Positions 8,146-15,745 of a stretch of DNA of 22,377 nucleotides are shown in pieces (the stretch's first letter is position 1; the number at the start of each line of letters is the position of its first letter). The notes below the pieces were generated by a model, which was given only the letters and a program-made list of their open reading frames with translations, was not told the DNA's origin and did not search any database. Origin of the DNA: CAZOHN01 sp964579325 (GTDB lineage Bacteria > Pseudomonadota > Alphaproteobacteria > Rhodobacterales > Rhodobacteraceae). The stretch spans positions 1 to 22,377 of the forward strand of contig CAZOHN010000038.1 in NCBI GenBank assembly GCA_964579325.1. Reading direction: 5' to 3'. The position numbers and the translations under genes are program-made.

Positions 8146-8871
8146 TTGACCAGAAAGCCGCTCATAGCAGTCACCGGCGCGAGTTCCGGTATCGGTGAGG
8201 CCACGGCGCGGGCCTTCTCGGCCGCCGGCCACCCCGTTCTGATGATGGCCCGACGCATCGACCGCATGGTCGCGATGGGCTTGCCCGACGCGCTCTGCCG
8301 CGAGGTCGATGTCCGCGACCGCGACGCAATCGCATCCGCCGTCTCCGAGGCGGAGGCCGCCTTCGGACCGGTCGACATGATGTTCGCCAACGCGGGCATC
8401 GCGCGACTAGCCGACATAGGTCGTCAGCCGCCCGAAGAGTGGGACGAGATGATCGACATCAACACCAAGGGTGTGATGAACGCGGTCCATGCGGTGATGT
8501 CGGGGATGATGGCCCGCCGCCACGGCACGCTGGTCATGATGAGTTCGATCGCGGGGCGGAAGGTCTACCCCGACCATACCGTGTATGCCGGCACCAAGTT
8601 CTTCGTTCATGCAGTGTCGGAGTCGTTGCGAGGGTATCTGTCCGACTACGATGTGCGGGTAATTGTGCTGTCGCCCGGTGTGATCGAGACCGAGGTGCTG
8701 TCGGGTGTGCTGGATGAGGGAACGCTCGCCGCTTACAAGGCCAACAAGGCCAGCATCGGTGGCGGTATCGGGTCCGACATCGTCGCGGACCTGATCCTTA
8801 ATGCCTACAACCTGCCGCAGAATGCGCTGGTGCAGGAAATCTGCGTAACCCCCACGCGGCAGAAGTATTGA
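8146..8871 (+). CDS. Short-chain dehydrogenase/reductase (SDR), probable polyol/sugar dehydrogenase
   Basis: Cytoplasmic NAD(P)-dependent classical SDR of 241 residues. The nucleotide-binding motif TGASSGIG is at 10-17, NAG at 82-84, and the catalytic tetrad is N106, S134, Y147 and K151 (YAGTK). The start is a TTG at 8146 with GGAGG at 8135-8139, six bases away; the frame gives the classical MTRKPLIAVTGASSGIG opening and no ATG lies near. It sits between the binding protein and ATPase genes of an importer, as the SDR sorbitol dehydrogenase gene does among transporter genes in Rhodobacter smo-type loci, so oxidation of the imported polyol to a ketose is a reasonable guess. The acidic residue usual for NAD preference after strand two is not evident (MMARRIDRM), which could favour NADP. 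Substrate unknown. Confidence 0.88.
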   Translation: MTRKPLIAVTGASSGIGEATARAFSAAGHPVLMMARRIDRMVAMGLPDALCREVDVRDRDAIASAVSEAEAAFGPVDMMFANAGIARLADIGRQPPEEWDEMIDINTKGVMNAVHAVMSGMMARRHGTLVMMSSIAGRKVYPDHTVYAGTKFFVHAVSESLRGYLSDYDVRVIVLSPGVIETEVLSGVLDEGTLAAYKANKASIGGGIGSDIVADLILNAYNLPQNALVQEICVTPTRQKY

Positions 8872-8887
8872 CAAGGACAGGCCTCTG

Positions 8888-9958
8888 ATGGCGACAGTCG
8901 ATTATCGCGGGGTCGGCAAGGCCTATGGCGCCGTGCGGGTGATGCAGGGGTTGTCCCTGCACGTCGACAACGGCGAGTTCATTGTGCTGCTCGGCCCCTC
9001 GGGCTGCGGCAAGACCACTCTCCTGCGGATGACCGCCGGGCTTGAGACCATTTCCGAAGGCGAGATCGCGATCGACGGCAAGGTGGTGAACGACGCCCAT
9101 CCGCGCGACCGCAACATCGCCATGGTGTTCCAGAATTATGCGCTCTACCCGACGATGAAGGTGCGGGACAACATCGGCTTCAGCCTCGAAGTGGCCGGGT
9201 TGAAGCCAGCCGAGATCGCGGCAAAGGTTGCCGAGGCGGCAAGCGTGCTGAACCTCACCGACTACCTTGACCGCTATCCACGGGAGCTCTCGGGCGGGCA
9301 GCGCCAGCGTGTTGCGATGGGGCGTGCAATGGTGCGCGATGCGAAGGTGTTCCTGTTCGACGAACCCCTGTCCAACCTCGATGCCAAGCTACGCGCCCAC
9401 ATGCGCGTCGAGATCCGGCAACTGCACAACCGCCTCAAGGCCACCACGATCTATGTCACGCATGACCAGATCGAGGCGATGACCATGGCCGACAAGATCG
9501 TTCTGATGCGCGATGGTGCCATCGCTCAGGCCGGCACGCCTGACGACCTCTATGACCGACCCAACAGCCGCTACGTGGCCGAATTCATCGGCTCGCCGGG
9601 GATCAACTGCCTGAACGGGCAGATCGTCGCGGAGAACGGGATCGTGACGTTTCGCGACAGCAACATCGACATCCAGCTCCCCCAGAGCTTTGCGATACAT
9701 GCCGGCCGGAGCGTCACTTGCGGGATACGGCCCACCGACGTGGCGATCGTCGAGAACGGTCCGATTAAGGGAAAGCTGCTGATTGCCGAAAAGACCGGGG
9801 CCGAGGTCGTCCTGCACCTCGACGTCGCGAGCGAGGAATTCGTCGTGGTGGCACCTCGCAACACCCAGGCACATGCGGGCGAAACACTGTCCCTGGCCGT
9901 TGCGGCAGACAAGCTGCACATCTTCGACGCGGCATCCGGCGCGCGCATCGACGCCTGA
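8888..9958 (+). CDS. ABC importer ATPase, MalK/UgpC/SmoK type
   Basis: ATP-hydrolysing subunit that should form a homodimer under the permeases at 4784-6540. The 356-residue protein has all motifs intact: Walker A GPSGCGKT (36-43), Q-loop Q82, signature LSGGQ (134-138), Walker B VFLFDE (154-159), and switch histidine H192 in YVTHDQIEA. A C-terminal TOBE/regulatory region runs from about 235 to the end, with GIRPTDVAIVENG typical of the MalK group. A purine-rich AAGGACAG lies about 7 bases before the ATG, 16 bases after the SDR stop. It closes the five-gene operon and is followed by a convergent hairpin. Confidence 0.94.
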   Translation: MATVDYRGVGKAYGAVRVMQGLSLHVDNGEFIVLLGPSGCGKTTLLRMTAGLETISEGEIAIDGKVVNDAHPRDRNIAMVFQNYALYPTMKVRDNIGFSLEVAGLKPAEIAAKVAEAASVLNLTDYLDRYPRELSGGQRQRVAMGRAMVRDAKVFLFDEPLSNLDAKLRAHMRVEIRQLHNRLKATTIYVTHDQIEAMTMADKIVLMRDGAIAQAGTPDDLYDRPNSRYVAEFIGSPGINCLNGQIVAENGIVTFRDSNIDIQLPQSFAIHAGRSVTCGIRPTDVAIVENGPIKGKLLIAEKTGAEVVLHLDVASEEFVVVAPRNTQAHAGETLSLAVAADKLHIFDAASGARIDA

Positions 9959-9969
9959 GCAGTGCCGAA

Positions 9970-10015
9970 CCGGGGGCGGGCGGGCAAGCCATCGGCGGCC
10001 TACCGGCGCCCCCGG
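9970..10015. terminator. Hairpin between convergent ATPase and FGGY kinase genes
   Basis: Perfect 9-bp stem CCGGGGGCG (9970-9978) with CGCCCCCGG (10007-10015) around a 28-base, itself GC-rich loop, in the 69-base gap between two genes that end towards each other. No clear U-tract on either side, so it may slow or terminate transcription in both directions, or work with Rho. Confidence 0.5.
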
Positions 10016-10027
10016 AGCATGGGGTGA

Positions 10028-11530
10028 TTAGCTGGCCGCCGCCTGTCCGACGGCGGCTTCCGCGCAGACGAACCGGTTGAGCCGGTCCTGCCGTATCAGA
10101 AGAGCGTCCCAGCCGGCGCGCTGCGAGGGATCGGGTTCTTCCGTCAGGTTCGTGCTGCTCATTGCGGCAGCGGCCGTGTCGAAGCCGCTGTACCAGCCGA
10201 TCGCCACCGCAGCCGTCATCGCCGCGCCGAGAGAGGAGGCCTCGAGCGAGGTGCTGACGGTGAGAGGCAAGCTCGTTGCATCGGCCAGCATCCGGCGCCA
10301 CAGTGCCGAGTTTGCTCCTCCGCCAACGGCGACGATCCGGTCGACGGGAACACCCTCGTTGCGCATGGCAACGATCGTACGTGCGATTTCACCCGTCAGC
10401 GCCTCCAGCACCGCGCGATAAAGATGCGCCTTGCCGTGCGACGGCCCGAGGCCGAAGAACGCCGCCTTGGCGCGACCTTCCCAATGCGGGTTCATGCAGC
10501 CCGAAAGATAGGGGCTCACGGTGACGCCCTCGCTGCCCAGGGGCAACGAGGCTGCAGATCGGTTCAGTGCATCGAAGGTGGCTGCGGTGGCCTGCGGGTC
10601 GATGAACGTCTTCACGAACCAGTCGACAAGGAATGTGCCCGCGCGCATCGCGCCTTCCAGGAAATACCCCTCGCCGGTCGGTGAGATCATCGTGCGCCAG
10701 TGCTGACCGACGCGGGGGCTTGCAGACCAAGCGCCCGTGATGATTGCCGTCCCGAGGTTCAGGTAGCTCGTCCCCGATTGCATCGCGTTCACACCGAGGC
10801 CGGCGCATTGCCCGTCACCGCCCGCAGCGATGACCCGCAAGCCTTCCGGCAGACCGGTTGCCGCAGCCGCTCCTGCCGAGACTACCCCGAGTACTGTTCC
10901 GGGCGGGTGTGCCGGGGCCATTCTGTCCGCCCCGAGGCCGAGCCGCGCGAGCAACTCCCCGCTCCAGCGCTTACCCGAGATTTCATACAGACCAGAGGGG
11001 TCGGCGCTGGTCCAGCTTGTGGCGAGCCTTCCGGTCAGTCGCTGAACGAGAAAGCCGTGGACGTCCACGAGGTGCGCGCTTTGGTCAAGCCGCTCGGGTT
11101 CGTGCGCGCGTACCCAGGCGATCTTGTAGACCGAAGGCGTCAGATCGGCATGCTTGCCGGTCAGGTTGAGTATCGCCTCGGGGCCGAACTCCCGGGAGAA
11201 GGTTTCTGCCTCGAGATGGGCGCGTCCATCCAGCCAGACGATCGCGGGCCGGACCGAACGTCCGGCGCTGTCGAGAAATCCCATCGTCTCGCGCTGGTTG
11301 GAAATGGCGAGGCCCTGCGCCTTGCTGAGATCTACATGGCCTCCAAGCTGATGGATCGCCGTCAAGGCGGATTGCCACCATCCCTCGGGATCCTGCTCGA
11401 AGTAGTCCGGCGCTGGCGATGACATTTCGACCGGCGCGCGCCCCTCCGCCAGCATGTTGCCGTGTCGATCCCAGGCAATGGCCTTGGTCGACTGGGTCGA
11501 ACTGTCGATCCCGATCACGCATTCGGTCAT
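10028..11530 (-). CDS. FGGY-family carbohydrate kinase (xylulokinase-like)
   Basis: Cytoplasmic ATP-dependent kinase of 500 residues, the usual FGGY length. The N-terminal phosphate loop reads GIDSSTQSTK (7-16). The catalytic base is predicted as D239 in AAGGDGQCAGLG, and the C-terminal ATP-binding signature is GGGANSALWRRMLAD (403-417). Overall it resembles xylulokinase, but FGGY enzymes also phosphorylate ribulose, erythritol, glycerol and others; the sequence alone does not settle this. Its ATG overlaps the stop of the SorC-type regulator (shared ATGA), so regulator and kinase are one operon. Adjacent genes encode an SDR (8146), an AraM-like dehydrogenase (12603) and a HAD protein (13949). 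It probably phosphorylates either the ketose made by the SDR or a polyol directly. I do not assign xylB. Confidence 0.9.
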   Translation of the reverse strand: MTECVIGIDSSTQSTKAIAWDRHGNMLAEGRAPVEMSSPAPDYFEQDPEGWWQSALTAIHQLGGHVDLSKAQGLAISNQRETMGFLDSAGRSVRPAIVWLDGRAHLEAETFSREFGPEAILNLTGKHADLTPSVYKIAWVRAHEPERLDQSAHLVDVHGFLVQRLTGRLATSWTSADPSGLYEISGKRWSGELLARLGLGADRMAPAHPPGTVLGVVSAGAAAATGLPEGLRVIAAGGDGQCAGLGVNAMQSGTSYLNLGTAIITGAWSASPRVGQHWRTMISPTGEGYFLEGAMRAGTFLVDWFVKTFIDPQATAATFDALNRSAASLPLGSEGVTVSPYLSGCMNPHWEGRAKAAFFGLGPSHGKAHLYRAVLEALTGEIARTIVAMRNEGVPVDRIVAVGGGANSALWRRMLADATSLPLTVSTSLEASSLGAAMTAAVAIGWYSGFDTAAAAMSSTNLTEEPDPSQRAGWDALLIRQDRLNRFVCAEAAVGQAAAS

Positions 11531-12498
11531 TGAGCGCTCTCCCCCTCGTGGTCCGACAAGAGCAACCCCGCCAACCCCGCGTCAATCACAAGGTGCGTGA
11601 CCAGCCCCGCCGCCAACGCTGCGCGCAGCGCAACGTGCTTTGTCCGACCGCTCACCACCGCGATCCGCACCGGAATTGCGCGCGCGGCCTCGAGCGAGAT
11701 CGCCATGGTCCGGTCGCGGAGCGGTCCGTCCTGTTCGATGCCGCTTGCATTCAGGAAACGGCCGAAAACCAACCCCTTTGCACCGCGTGCGCGGTAGTCG
11801 TCGCGAACGCGGGCGTCGAGATAGGGCGGTTGGTCTATGTTGGTGTCCCCGGTCAGTTCACCGATCCCGAACACGATGATGTGCGACGCGGAAATCATCT
11901 CGAAGTGCCGTGCAATGGCCGGTTCTTCCAGCAACATCCGGGTCAGCTCTGGCGTACCGACATAGGCGGGCGCGTGCAGGTTGATGCAATGTGCCCCGAG
12001 GGCAGACGCGATGCTGCTGGTGCAGACCTCGGGAGAGGTGGCTGCGCCCATGATCGAACTTCCGGCAATCTGGATCACGGTCGATCGCGGGAATTGTACC
12101 GAGGGCATTCGCGCTGCCAGCGCCGAAAGCGTGCGCCCCGCCGATACGCCGAGGGTCCATCCGTCCCGCATCAGGGCCGCAACAACCCTTCCGCCGCCCG
12201 TGGCCACGCTTTGGCGCGCCTGTTCGGGGGTCTGGGCCTCGGGCAGGAGGTGCGCGCCCTCCAGCCCGTAGCGACTGACAAGCGCCTCGGCTTGCGCATG
12301 GGAGCTGAGCAGGTCGGGCGCTAGGCGCACCGATACCAACCCGCGCGCTCGCGCCTCGGCGAGATAGTTCGCGATGCTTTGCCGACTGACTCCGAGATCC
12401 TGGGCGACTTCGTTCTGAGTGCGGCCCTCGCCATGGTAGAGCCACGCCGCCCAGCGAACCGGGTCATTCGCAAACGCGATCTCGTTCTTGCGGCCCAT
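11527..12498 (-). CDS. SorC-family sugar-responsive transcriptional regulator (second copy)
   Basis: 323-residue regulator with an N-terminal helix-turn-helix (about 26-48, RTQNEVAQDLGVSRQSIANY) and a C-terminal SorC sugar-binding domain, including LGVSAGRTLSALA, IIVFGIGELTG and IAVVSGRTKHVALRAALAAG. It is diverged from the other regulator at 3634, so they are not a recent duplication. The ATG at 12498 is chosen because GGGGG lies just upstream; an in-frame TTG at 12549 would extend the protein into the operator region. Its stop overlaps the kinase start by 4 bases. It diverges from the AraM-like/HAD pair, so it likely controls both operons; the effector may be the phosphorylated product of the kinase (inference, by analogy with SorC-type regulators of polyol loci such as EryD). 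Confidence 0.9.
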   Translation of the reverse strand: MGRKNEIAFANDPVRWAAWLYHGEGRTQNEVAQDLGVSRQSIANYLAEARARGLVSVRLAPDLLSSHAQAEALVSRYGLEGAHLLPEAQTPEQARQSVATGGGRVVAALMRDGWTLGVSAGRTLSALAARMPSVQFPRSTVIQIAGSSIMGAATSPEVCTSSIASALGAHCINLHAPAYVGTPELTRMLLEEPAIARHFEMISASHIIVFGIGELTGDTNIDQPPYLDARVRDDYRARGAKGLVFGRFLNASGIEQDGPLRDRTMAISLEAARAIPVRIAVVSGRTKHVALRAALAAGLVTHLVIDAGLAGLLLSDHEGESAQ

Positions 12499-12550
12499 GC
12501 AGCCCCCTTTGCTCGGGAGGAACTCTAGCAGAAGAGCAAAACTTGACAAA

Positions 12551-12568
12551 TGCTATCAGTAAATAGCA
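12551..12568. promoter_or_regulatory. Candidate SorC-type operator in divergent promoter
   Basis: Perfect inverted repeat TGCTAT-CAGTAA-ATAGCA (6-bp arms, 6-base spacer) in an AT-rich island between the second SorC regulator and the AraM-like gene. A TTGACA-like box lies at 12544-12549 and its opposite-strand reading TTGTCA could serve the regulator. The near-central place in a roughly 100-base divergent gap fits an operator controlling both directions. Binding by the adjacent regulator is inferred. Confidence 0.45.
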
Positions 12569-12602
12569 AATGTGAAACCGCTAGCGGCCCGGAGGATTGC
12601 CT

Positions 12603-13937
12603 GTGATTCCCACTCATGCCCAGGCGTTCAACTGGACCGAACTGATCGACGAGATCTGTGAAGGCACCTGGTATAGCCCGCTGACCGGTCACCGCTTTCC
12701 GGCGGCGCCGTATCGGATCGTGTTTTCGGAATCCCTCAGGGGCCGCGAAGCCGATCTGGTGACGGACCTCGGATTTGTCCCACCCTTTGCCGTGGTTTGC
12801 GATCCTGCCACATACCGTGCGATGGGGGAGCGGGTGGCGCGTGCCTTGCGGGTAAGGGGCCCGGTCACCGAGATCATTCTCGCATCACCCCACGCCGACA
12901 TGGCTACGGTTCGCGACCTGACGGAGCGGTTGAAGGACTTTCCTTCTGCCGTCGCGGTCGGGTCCGGCACGATTAACGATCTGACGAAATTTGCCACCTT
13001 GCAGAACGGACGTGGATACTGCGTCTTCGGCACGGCGGGTTCGATGAACGGCTACACGTCATCGACCGCGTCGATCACTCTCGACAGCGGGTTGAAGGTG
13101 TCGCTGCCTGCGCAGAACCCGGCAGGTTTCTTCGTTGACCTCGAGGTCTGCGCCTCGGCCCCGGCCTACCTCAATGCTGCGGGCTTCGGCGATTGCCTGT
13201 GCCGGTCGGTCGCCCAGATCGACTGGTGGATGTCGCACCGCATGTTCGGCACGATGTATCGCCACGAACCCTACGTCATCGAGATCCCCGACGAGATCAA
13301 GCTGATGGGTCACGCCAAGGGTGTGGCCGAGGGCGACATCGAAGCGATCGGTACGCTGTTTCGCGTGCTCACACTCTGCGGGCTGGGGATCAACTTCACC
13401 GGTGTCTCGAACCATGGCTCGATGGGCGAGCATCAGATCTCGCATTACCTCGACTGCTTTGCCGGGGAGCGCCATCCCGGGTCGCTGCACGGGCAGCAGG
13501 TGGGTGTCGCCACACTGACGATGGCGCGCATCCAGCACCATTTCCTGTCGAGCGACAGCCCGCCTCAGGTGGGGCCTACGGTGATCGACGAGGCCGGGAT
13601 GGTTGCCCGCATGGGGGCCGAGGTGGCAGCACAATGTCTGCCCCTGGTTCGCCGCAAGGCCCTTGATGCGGAGGGGGCCGAGGCGTTCAACGCGAAAATG
13701 GCAAAGATCTGGCCCGAACTTCGCGCGGAATGCCTGGAAATGGCCGTTCCGGTCGCGGTTCTGGAGCGCTACCTTGCCGCTGCTGGTGGCCCGACCAAGG
13801 CGACCGCATTGGGCTTTCCTGCCGAATTCTACCGCGAGGCCGTGATGCACGCGCACGAGATGCGCGATCGCTTCTCTTTTGCCGATATCGCTGCCGCCAG
13901 CGGGACAATGGCGCAACTCGCCTCCGCCGAGAACTGA
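12603..13937 (+). CDS. Glycerol-1-phosphate dehydrogenase-like enzyme (AraM / iron-alcohol-dehydrogenase superfamily)
   Basis: NAD(P)-dependent, metal-using dehydrogenase of 444 residues in the Gro1PDH/AraM branch, whose known members interconvert dihydroxyacetone phosphate and sn-glycerol 1-phosphate. The nucleotide-binding GSGTINDLTKF is at 120-130 and NGYTSSTASI at 149-158, both typical. Likely metal ligands are D197 (GFGDCLCRS), H277 (GEHQISH) and H296 (LHGQQVG). GTG at 12603 is preferred because GGAGG (12591-12595) stands 7 bases away; the TTG at 12597 is only one base from it. It diverges from a SorC regulator and FGGY kinase and is followed after 11 bases by a HAD gene. No heptaprenylglyceryl-phosphate synthase is nearby, so a catabolic role on a polyol phosphate or ketose phosphate is more likely than lipid synthesis. 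True substrate unknown. Confidence 0.85.
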   Translation: MIPTHAQAFNWTELIDEICEGTWYSPLTGHRFPAAPYRIVFSESLRGREADLVTDLGFVPPFAVVCDPATYRAMGERVARALRVRGPVTEIILASPHADMATVRDLTERLKDFPSAVAVGSGTINDLTKFATLQNGRGYCVFGTAGSMNGYTSSTASITLDSGLKVSLPAQNPAGFFVDLEVCASAPAYLNAAGFGDCLCRSVAQIDWWMSHRMFGTMYRHEPYVIEIPDEIKLMGHAKGVAEGDIEAIGTLFRVLTLCGLGINFTGVSNHGSMGEHQISHYLDCFAGERHPGSLHGQQVGVATLTMARIQHHFLSSDSPPQVGPTVIDEAGMVARMGAEVAAQCLPLVRRKALDAEGAEAFNAKMAKIWPELRAECLEMAVPVAVLERYLAAAGGPTKATALGFPAEFYREAVMHAHEMRDRFSFADIAAASGTMAQLASAEN

Positions 13938-13948
13938 GGCGCCGCCCG

Positions 13949-14854
13949 ATGATACGTCTTGAAACGCCGTCCACCGAAACTGCCTTCACTCGGTATGAAG
14001 AGGTCCGTCACCGACTGCCCGAAGCGTCATTCCCGGCCCGGGCGCAGCGGATCTCCAACCTCGCCGAAGTGGCAGACCGGTTCGATGCCTTCATCCTGGA
14101 TGCATTTGGTGTGCTGAACGTCGGCCTGACGCCGATACCCGGTGCGGTGGACCGCATGGCGGGGTTGCGCGCGCTTGGCAAGCGGATGGTCGTGCTGACG
14201 AATGCCGCAAGCGACCCGCGCAGCGCCGCCCATGCCAAGTTCCACAAGCTGGGATTCGACTTCACGATGGAGGAAGTCGTTGCAAGCCGCGACGTGGCGG
14301 TGGCGCGGCTGTCCGGGATTGCACCGGGCGCGCGTTGGGGGGCGATAGCCGCCGCGGGCGACACCTTTGCAGACATCGACGCCGATATCTGCCACTGGTC
14401 CGCGGATGAACGGCCGCAAGTCGATGCCTTCCTGATGCTGTCGAGCGCAAACTTGACTGCAGCGACGCACAATGCCTTGCAGGACGCGCTGGCGCAGCGA
14501 CCGCGCCCCCTGGTCGTGGCGAACCCCGATCTGGTCGCCCCGCGCGAGGCGGGGCTCTCTCTTGAACCCGGCTTTCACGCCCATGCCCTTGCCGACGCAA
14601 CAGGGGTTGAGCCGGTCTTCTTCGGCAAGCCCTACCCCGAGGCATTCGATGACGTTCTGGCACGCCTGCCAGGCATCCCGCACGACCGCATCGCGATGGT
14701 GGGCGACACGTTGCACACCGATGTGCTCGGTGGGCGCGCGGCAGGTCTCGGGACGGTGCTGGTTCTGGATCATGGCCTTTTTGCCGGACAGGATATCGAC
14801 GGGTACGTAGCCCGGTCGGGGATCGTGCCCGACTACATCAGCGCCACGACGTGA
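13949..14854 (+). CDS. HAD superfamily class IIA protein (NagD-like) with altered first motif
   Basis: 301-residue protein of the haloacid-dehalogenase class IIA group, usually phosphatases for small phosphorylated metabolites. Motif II is VVLTNAAS (T84, N85), motif III K217 (FFGKPYPEAFDDVL), and motif IV GDTLHTD (G242-D248), all fitting. Motif I reads LDAFGVLN: nucleophile D51 is present, but the position two residues on, normally Asp (general acid), is F53. A related alphaproteobacterial branch may carry an aromatic residue there (my recollection, unverified). Catalysis may be weak, altered or of another kind. It begins at an ATG 11 bases after the dehydrogenase stop with no strong ribosome binding site, suggesting coupled translation. 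Function with the kinase and dehydrogenase is probable but the reaction is not known. Confidence 0.82.
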   Translation: MIRLETPSTETAFTRYEEVRHRLPEASFPARAQRISNLAEVADRFDAFILDAFGVLNVGLTPIPGAVDRMAGLRALGKRMVVLTNAASDPRSAAHAKFHKLGFDFTMEEVVASRDVAVARLSGIAPGARWGAIAAAGDTFADIDADICHWSADERPQVDAFLMLSSANLTAATHNALQDALAQRPRPLVVANPDLVAPREAGLSLEPGFHAHALADATGVEPVFFGKPYPEAFDDVLARLPGIPHDRIAMVGDTLHTDVLGGRAAGLGTVLVLDHGLFAGQDIDGYVARSGIVPDYISATT

Positions 14855-14940
14855 CAGCCTTTCCGGTCTGGAGGCCGCGGCATCTCGATCAGACATGCCT
14901 GCGCCGGGCATCGCGCTGCAGGCTTGCGCCGGCGAAAGAG

Positions 14941-14975
14941 TGAACGGGCAGCCTTCTGGCAGAAAGACCCGTTCA
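14941..14975. terminator. Hairpin between convergent HAD and GntR genes
   Basis: Perfect 8-bp stem TGAACGGG (14941-14948) with CCCGTTCA (14968-14975), 19-base loop. The right arm covers the stop codon of the minus-strand GntR gene, so it would act at the very 3' end of that transcript, and downstream of the plus-strand HAD gene. No U-tract, so its terminator role is tentative. Confidence 0.4.
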
Positions 14976-15656
14976 ACTCGTGGACAGCCCATCCAGTACC
15001 GCGTCAGTGCTTCGGTAGGCGGTTTCAAGGTGATCCTTCATGGCGCGTTGGGCCAGTTCGGGGTCCTTGCTGTTCAGGGCACGAACGATCATGCGATGAT
15101 GTTCCAGTGTCACCGCTGCTTCTCCCCGGCGCGGCAGCATCATGTGGCGGCAGCGGTCCAGCTGGGCCTTCGAGATCTCGATCGTGCTCCACAGCCTGGG
15201 CAGGTCGCTGATCATCGCGATATAGTGGTGGAAGTCGTCGTCACGGGCGATGGCTTCGATATAGTTATGCCGCTCCACAGCCTTTGCCTGGGCTCCTATG
15301 ATTTCGGCCAGCCGGTCGGCGTGTTGTTGTGTCATGCGCGGTGCTGCCTGGACGGCGCTTTCCATCTCGAGCGCACGGCGGATCAGAAAGGACTCCCTGA
15401 TTTCCTTTCGGTCGACGCGGGCGGCGCGCGTGGCCGACTGGGCGAACACCTCGACCAGGCGCTCATCGACCAGCCGCTTCACCGCTTCGCGGACCGGCGT
15501 GCGCGAGACTTGCAGCTGGGCGGCGATGGCCTTTTCGTCAATGAACTCGCCGGGCTGGATGGCGCCTGTCAAAAGCAATTGGCGCACCACCGGGTAGATC
15601 TGATCCCGCAGGGGGCGTGCCCGGTCCAGCCGCACTGAGGAAAGATCGACACTCAT
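14973..15656 (-). CDS. GntR-family regulator, FadR/FCD subfamily
   Basis: 227-residue ligand-responsive repressor or activator. The N-terminal winged helix-turn-helix spans about 14-77, with the GntR recognition segment VSRTPVREAVKRL (50-62). The C-terminal all-helical FCD domain shows the expected metal/ligand residues D140, H144 (DDDFHH), H186 (EHHRMI) and H209 (DHL), with family-like spacing. FCD regulators commonly sense sugar acids, hexuronates or other carboxylated metabolites, which hints at the ligand class for the adjacent genes. The ATG is only a few bases from a TATACT box, so the message may be almost leaderless. It diverges from the isomerase/dehydrogenase pair and probably controls it, and perhaps the second ABC operon. 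Confidence 0.92.
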   Translation of the reverse strand: MSVDLSSVRLDRARPLRDQIYPVVRQLLLTGAIQPGEFIDEKAIAAQLQVSRTPVREAVKRLVDERLVEVFAQSATRAARVDRKEIRESFLIRRALEMESAVQAAPRMTQQHADRLAEIIGAQAKAVERHNYIEAIARDDDFHHYIAMISDLPRLWSTIEISKAQLDRCRHMMLPRRGEAAVTLEHHRMIVRALNSKDPELAQRAMKDHLETAYRSTDAVLDGLSTS

Positions 15657-15665
15657 CCTGTCACA

Positions 15666-15687
15666 CTAGTATAACAGTTGTGGACAG
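15666..15687. promoter_or_regulatory. Candidate GntR operator/promoter in divergent region
   Basis: Two overlapping signals in the 89-base gap between the GntR gene and the isomerase gene. CTAGTATAACAG (15666-15677) is an imperfect dyad and its minus strand holds TATACT, a good -10 match for the regulator gene. TTGTGGACAG (15678-15687) is a near-dyad of the TTGT-ACAA type used by FadR-subfamily proteins. Autoregulation is plausible. Pattern-based only. Confidence 0.35.
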
Positions 15688-15745
15688 CAAGACCATTTCC
15701 TGTCTACCCTCAACGAAAAGAACGTTCCACACGGGAGGGGTGATC

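Noticed and set aside
6603..8417. 604-codon open frame on the minus strand
   Set aside because: Lies antisense to the binding-protein and SDR genes, which have clear domains, signal peptide and ribosome binding sites; the minus-strand product is Arg/His/Val-rich without any family motif. Typical of GC-rich DNA.
10028..11530. Naming the FGGY kinase xylB or eryA
   Set aside because: FGGY specificities are not separable by eye; context fits several pentitol, tetritol or ketose substrates.
12499..12549. TTG-initiated extension of the second SorC regulator
   Set aside because: ATG at 12498 has a better ribosome binding site and family-like N-terminus; the TTG lies next to the inverted repeat.
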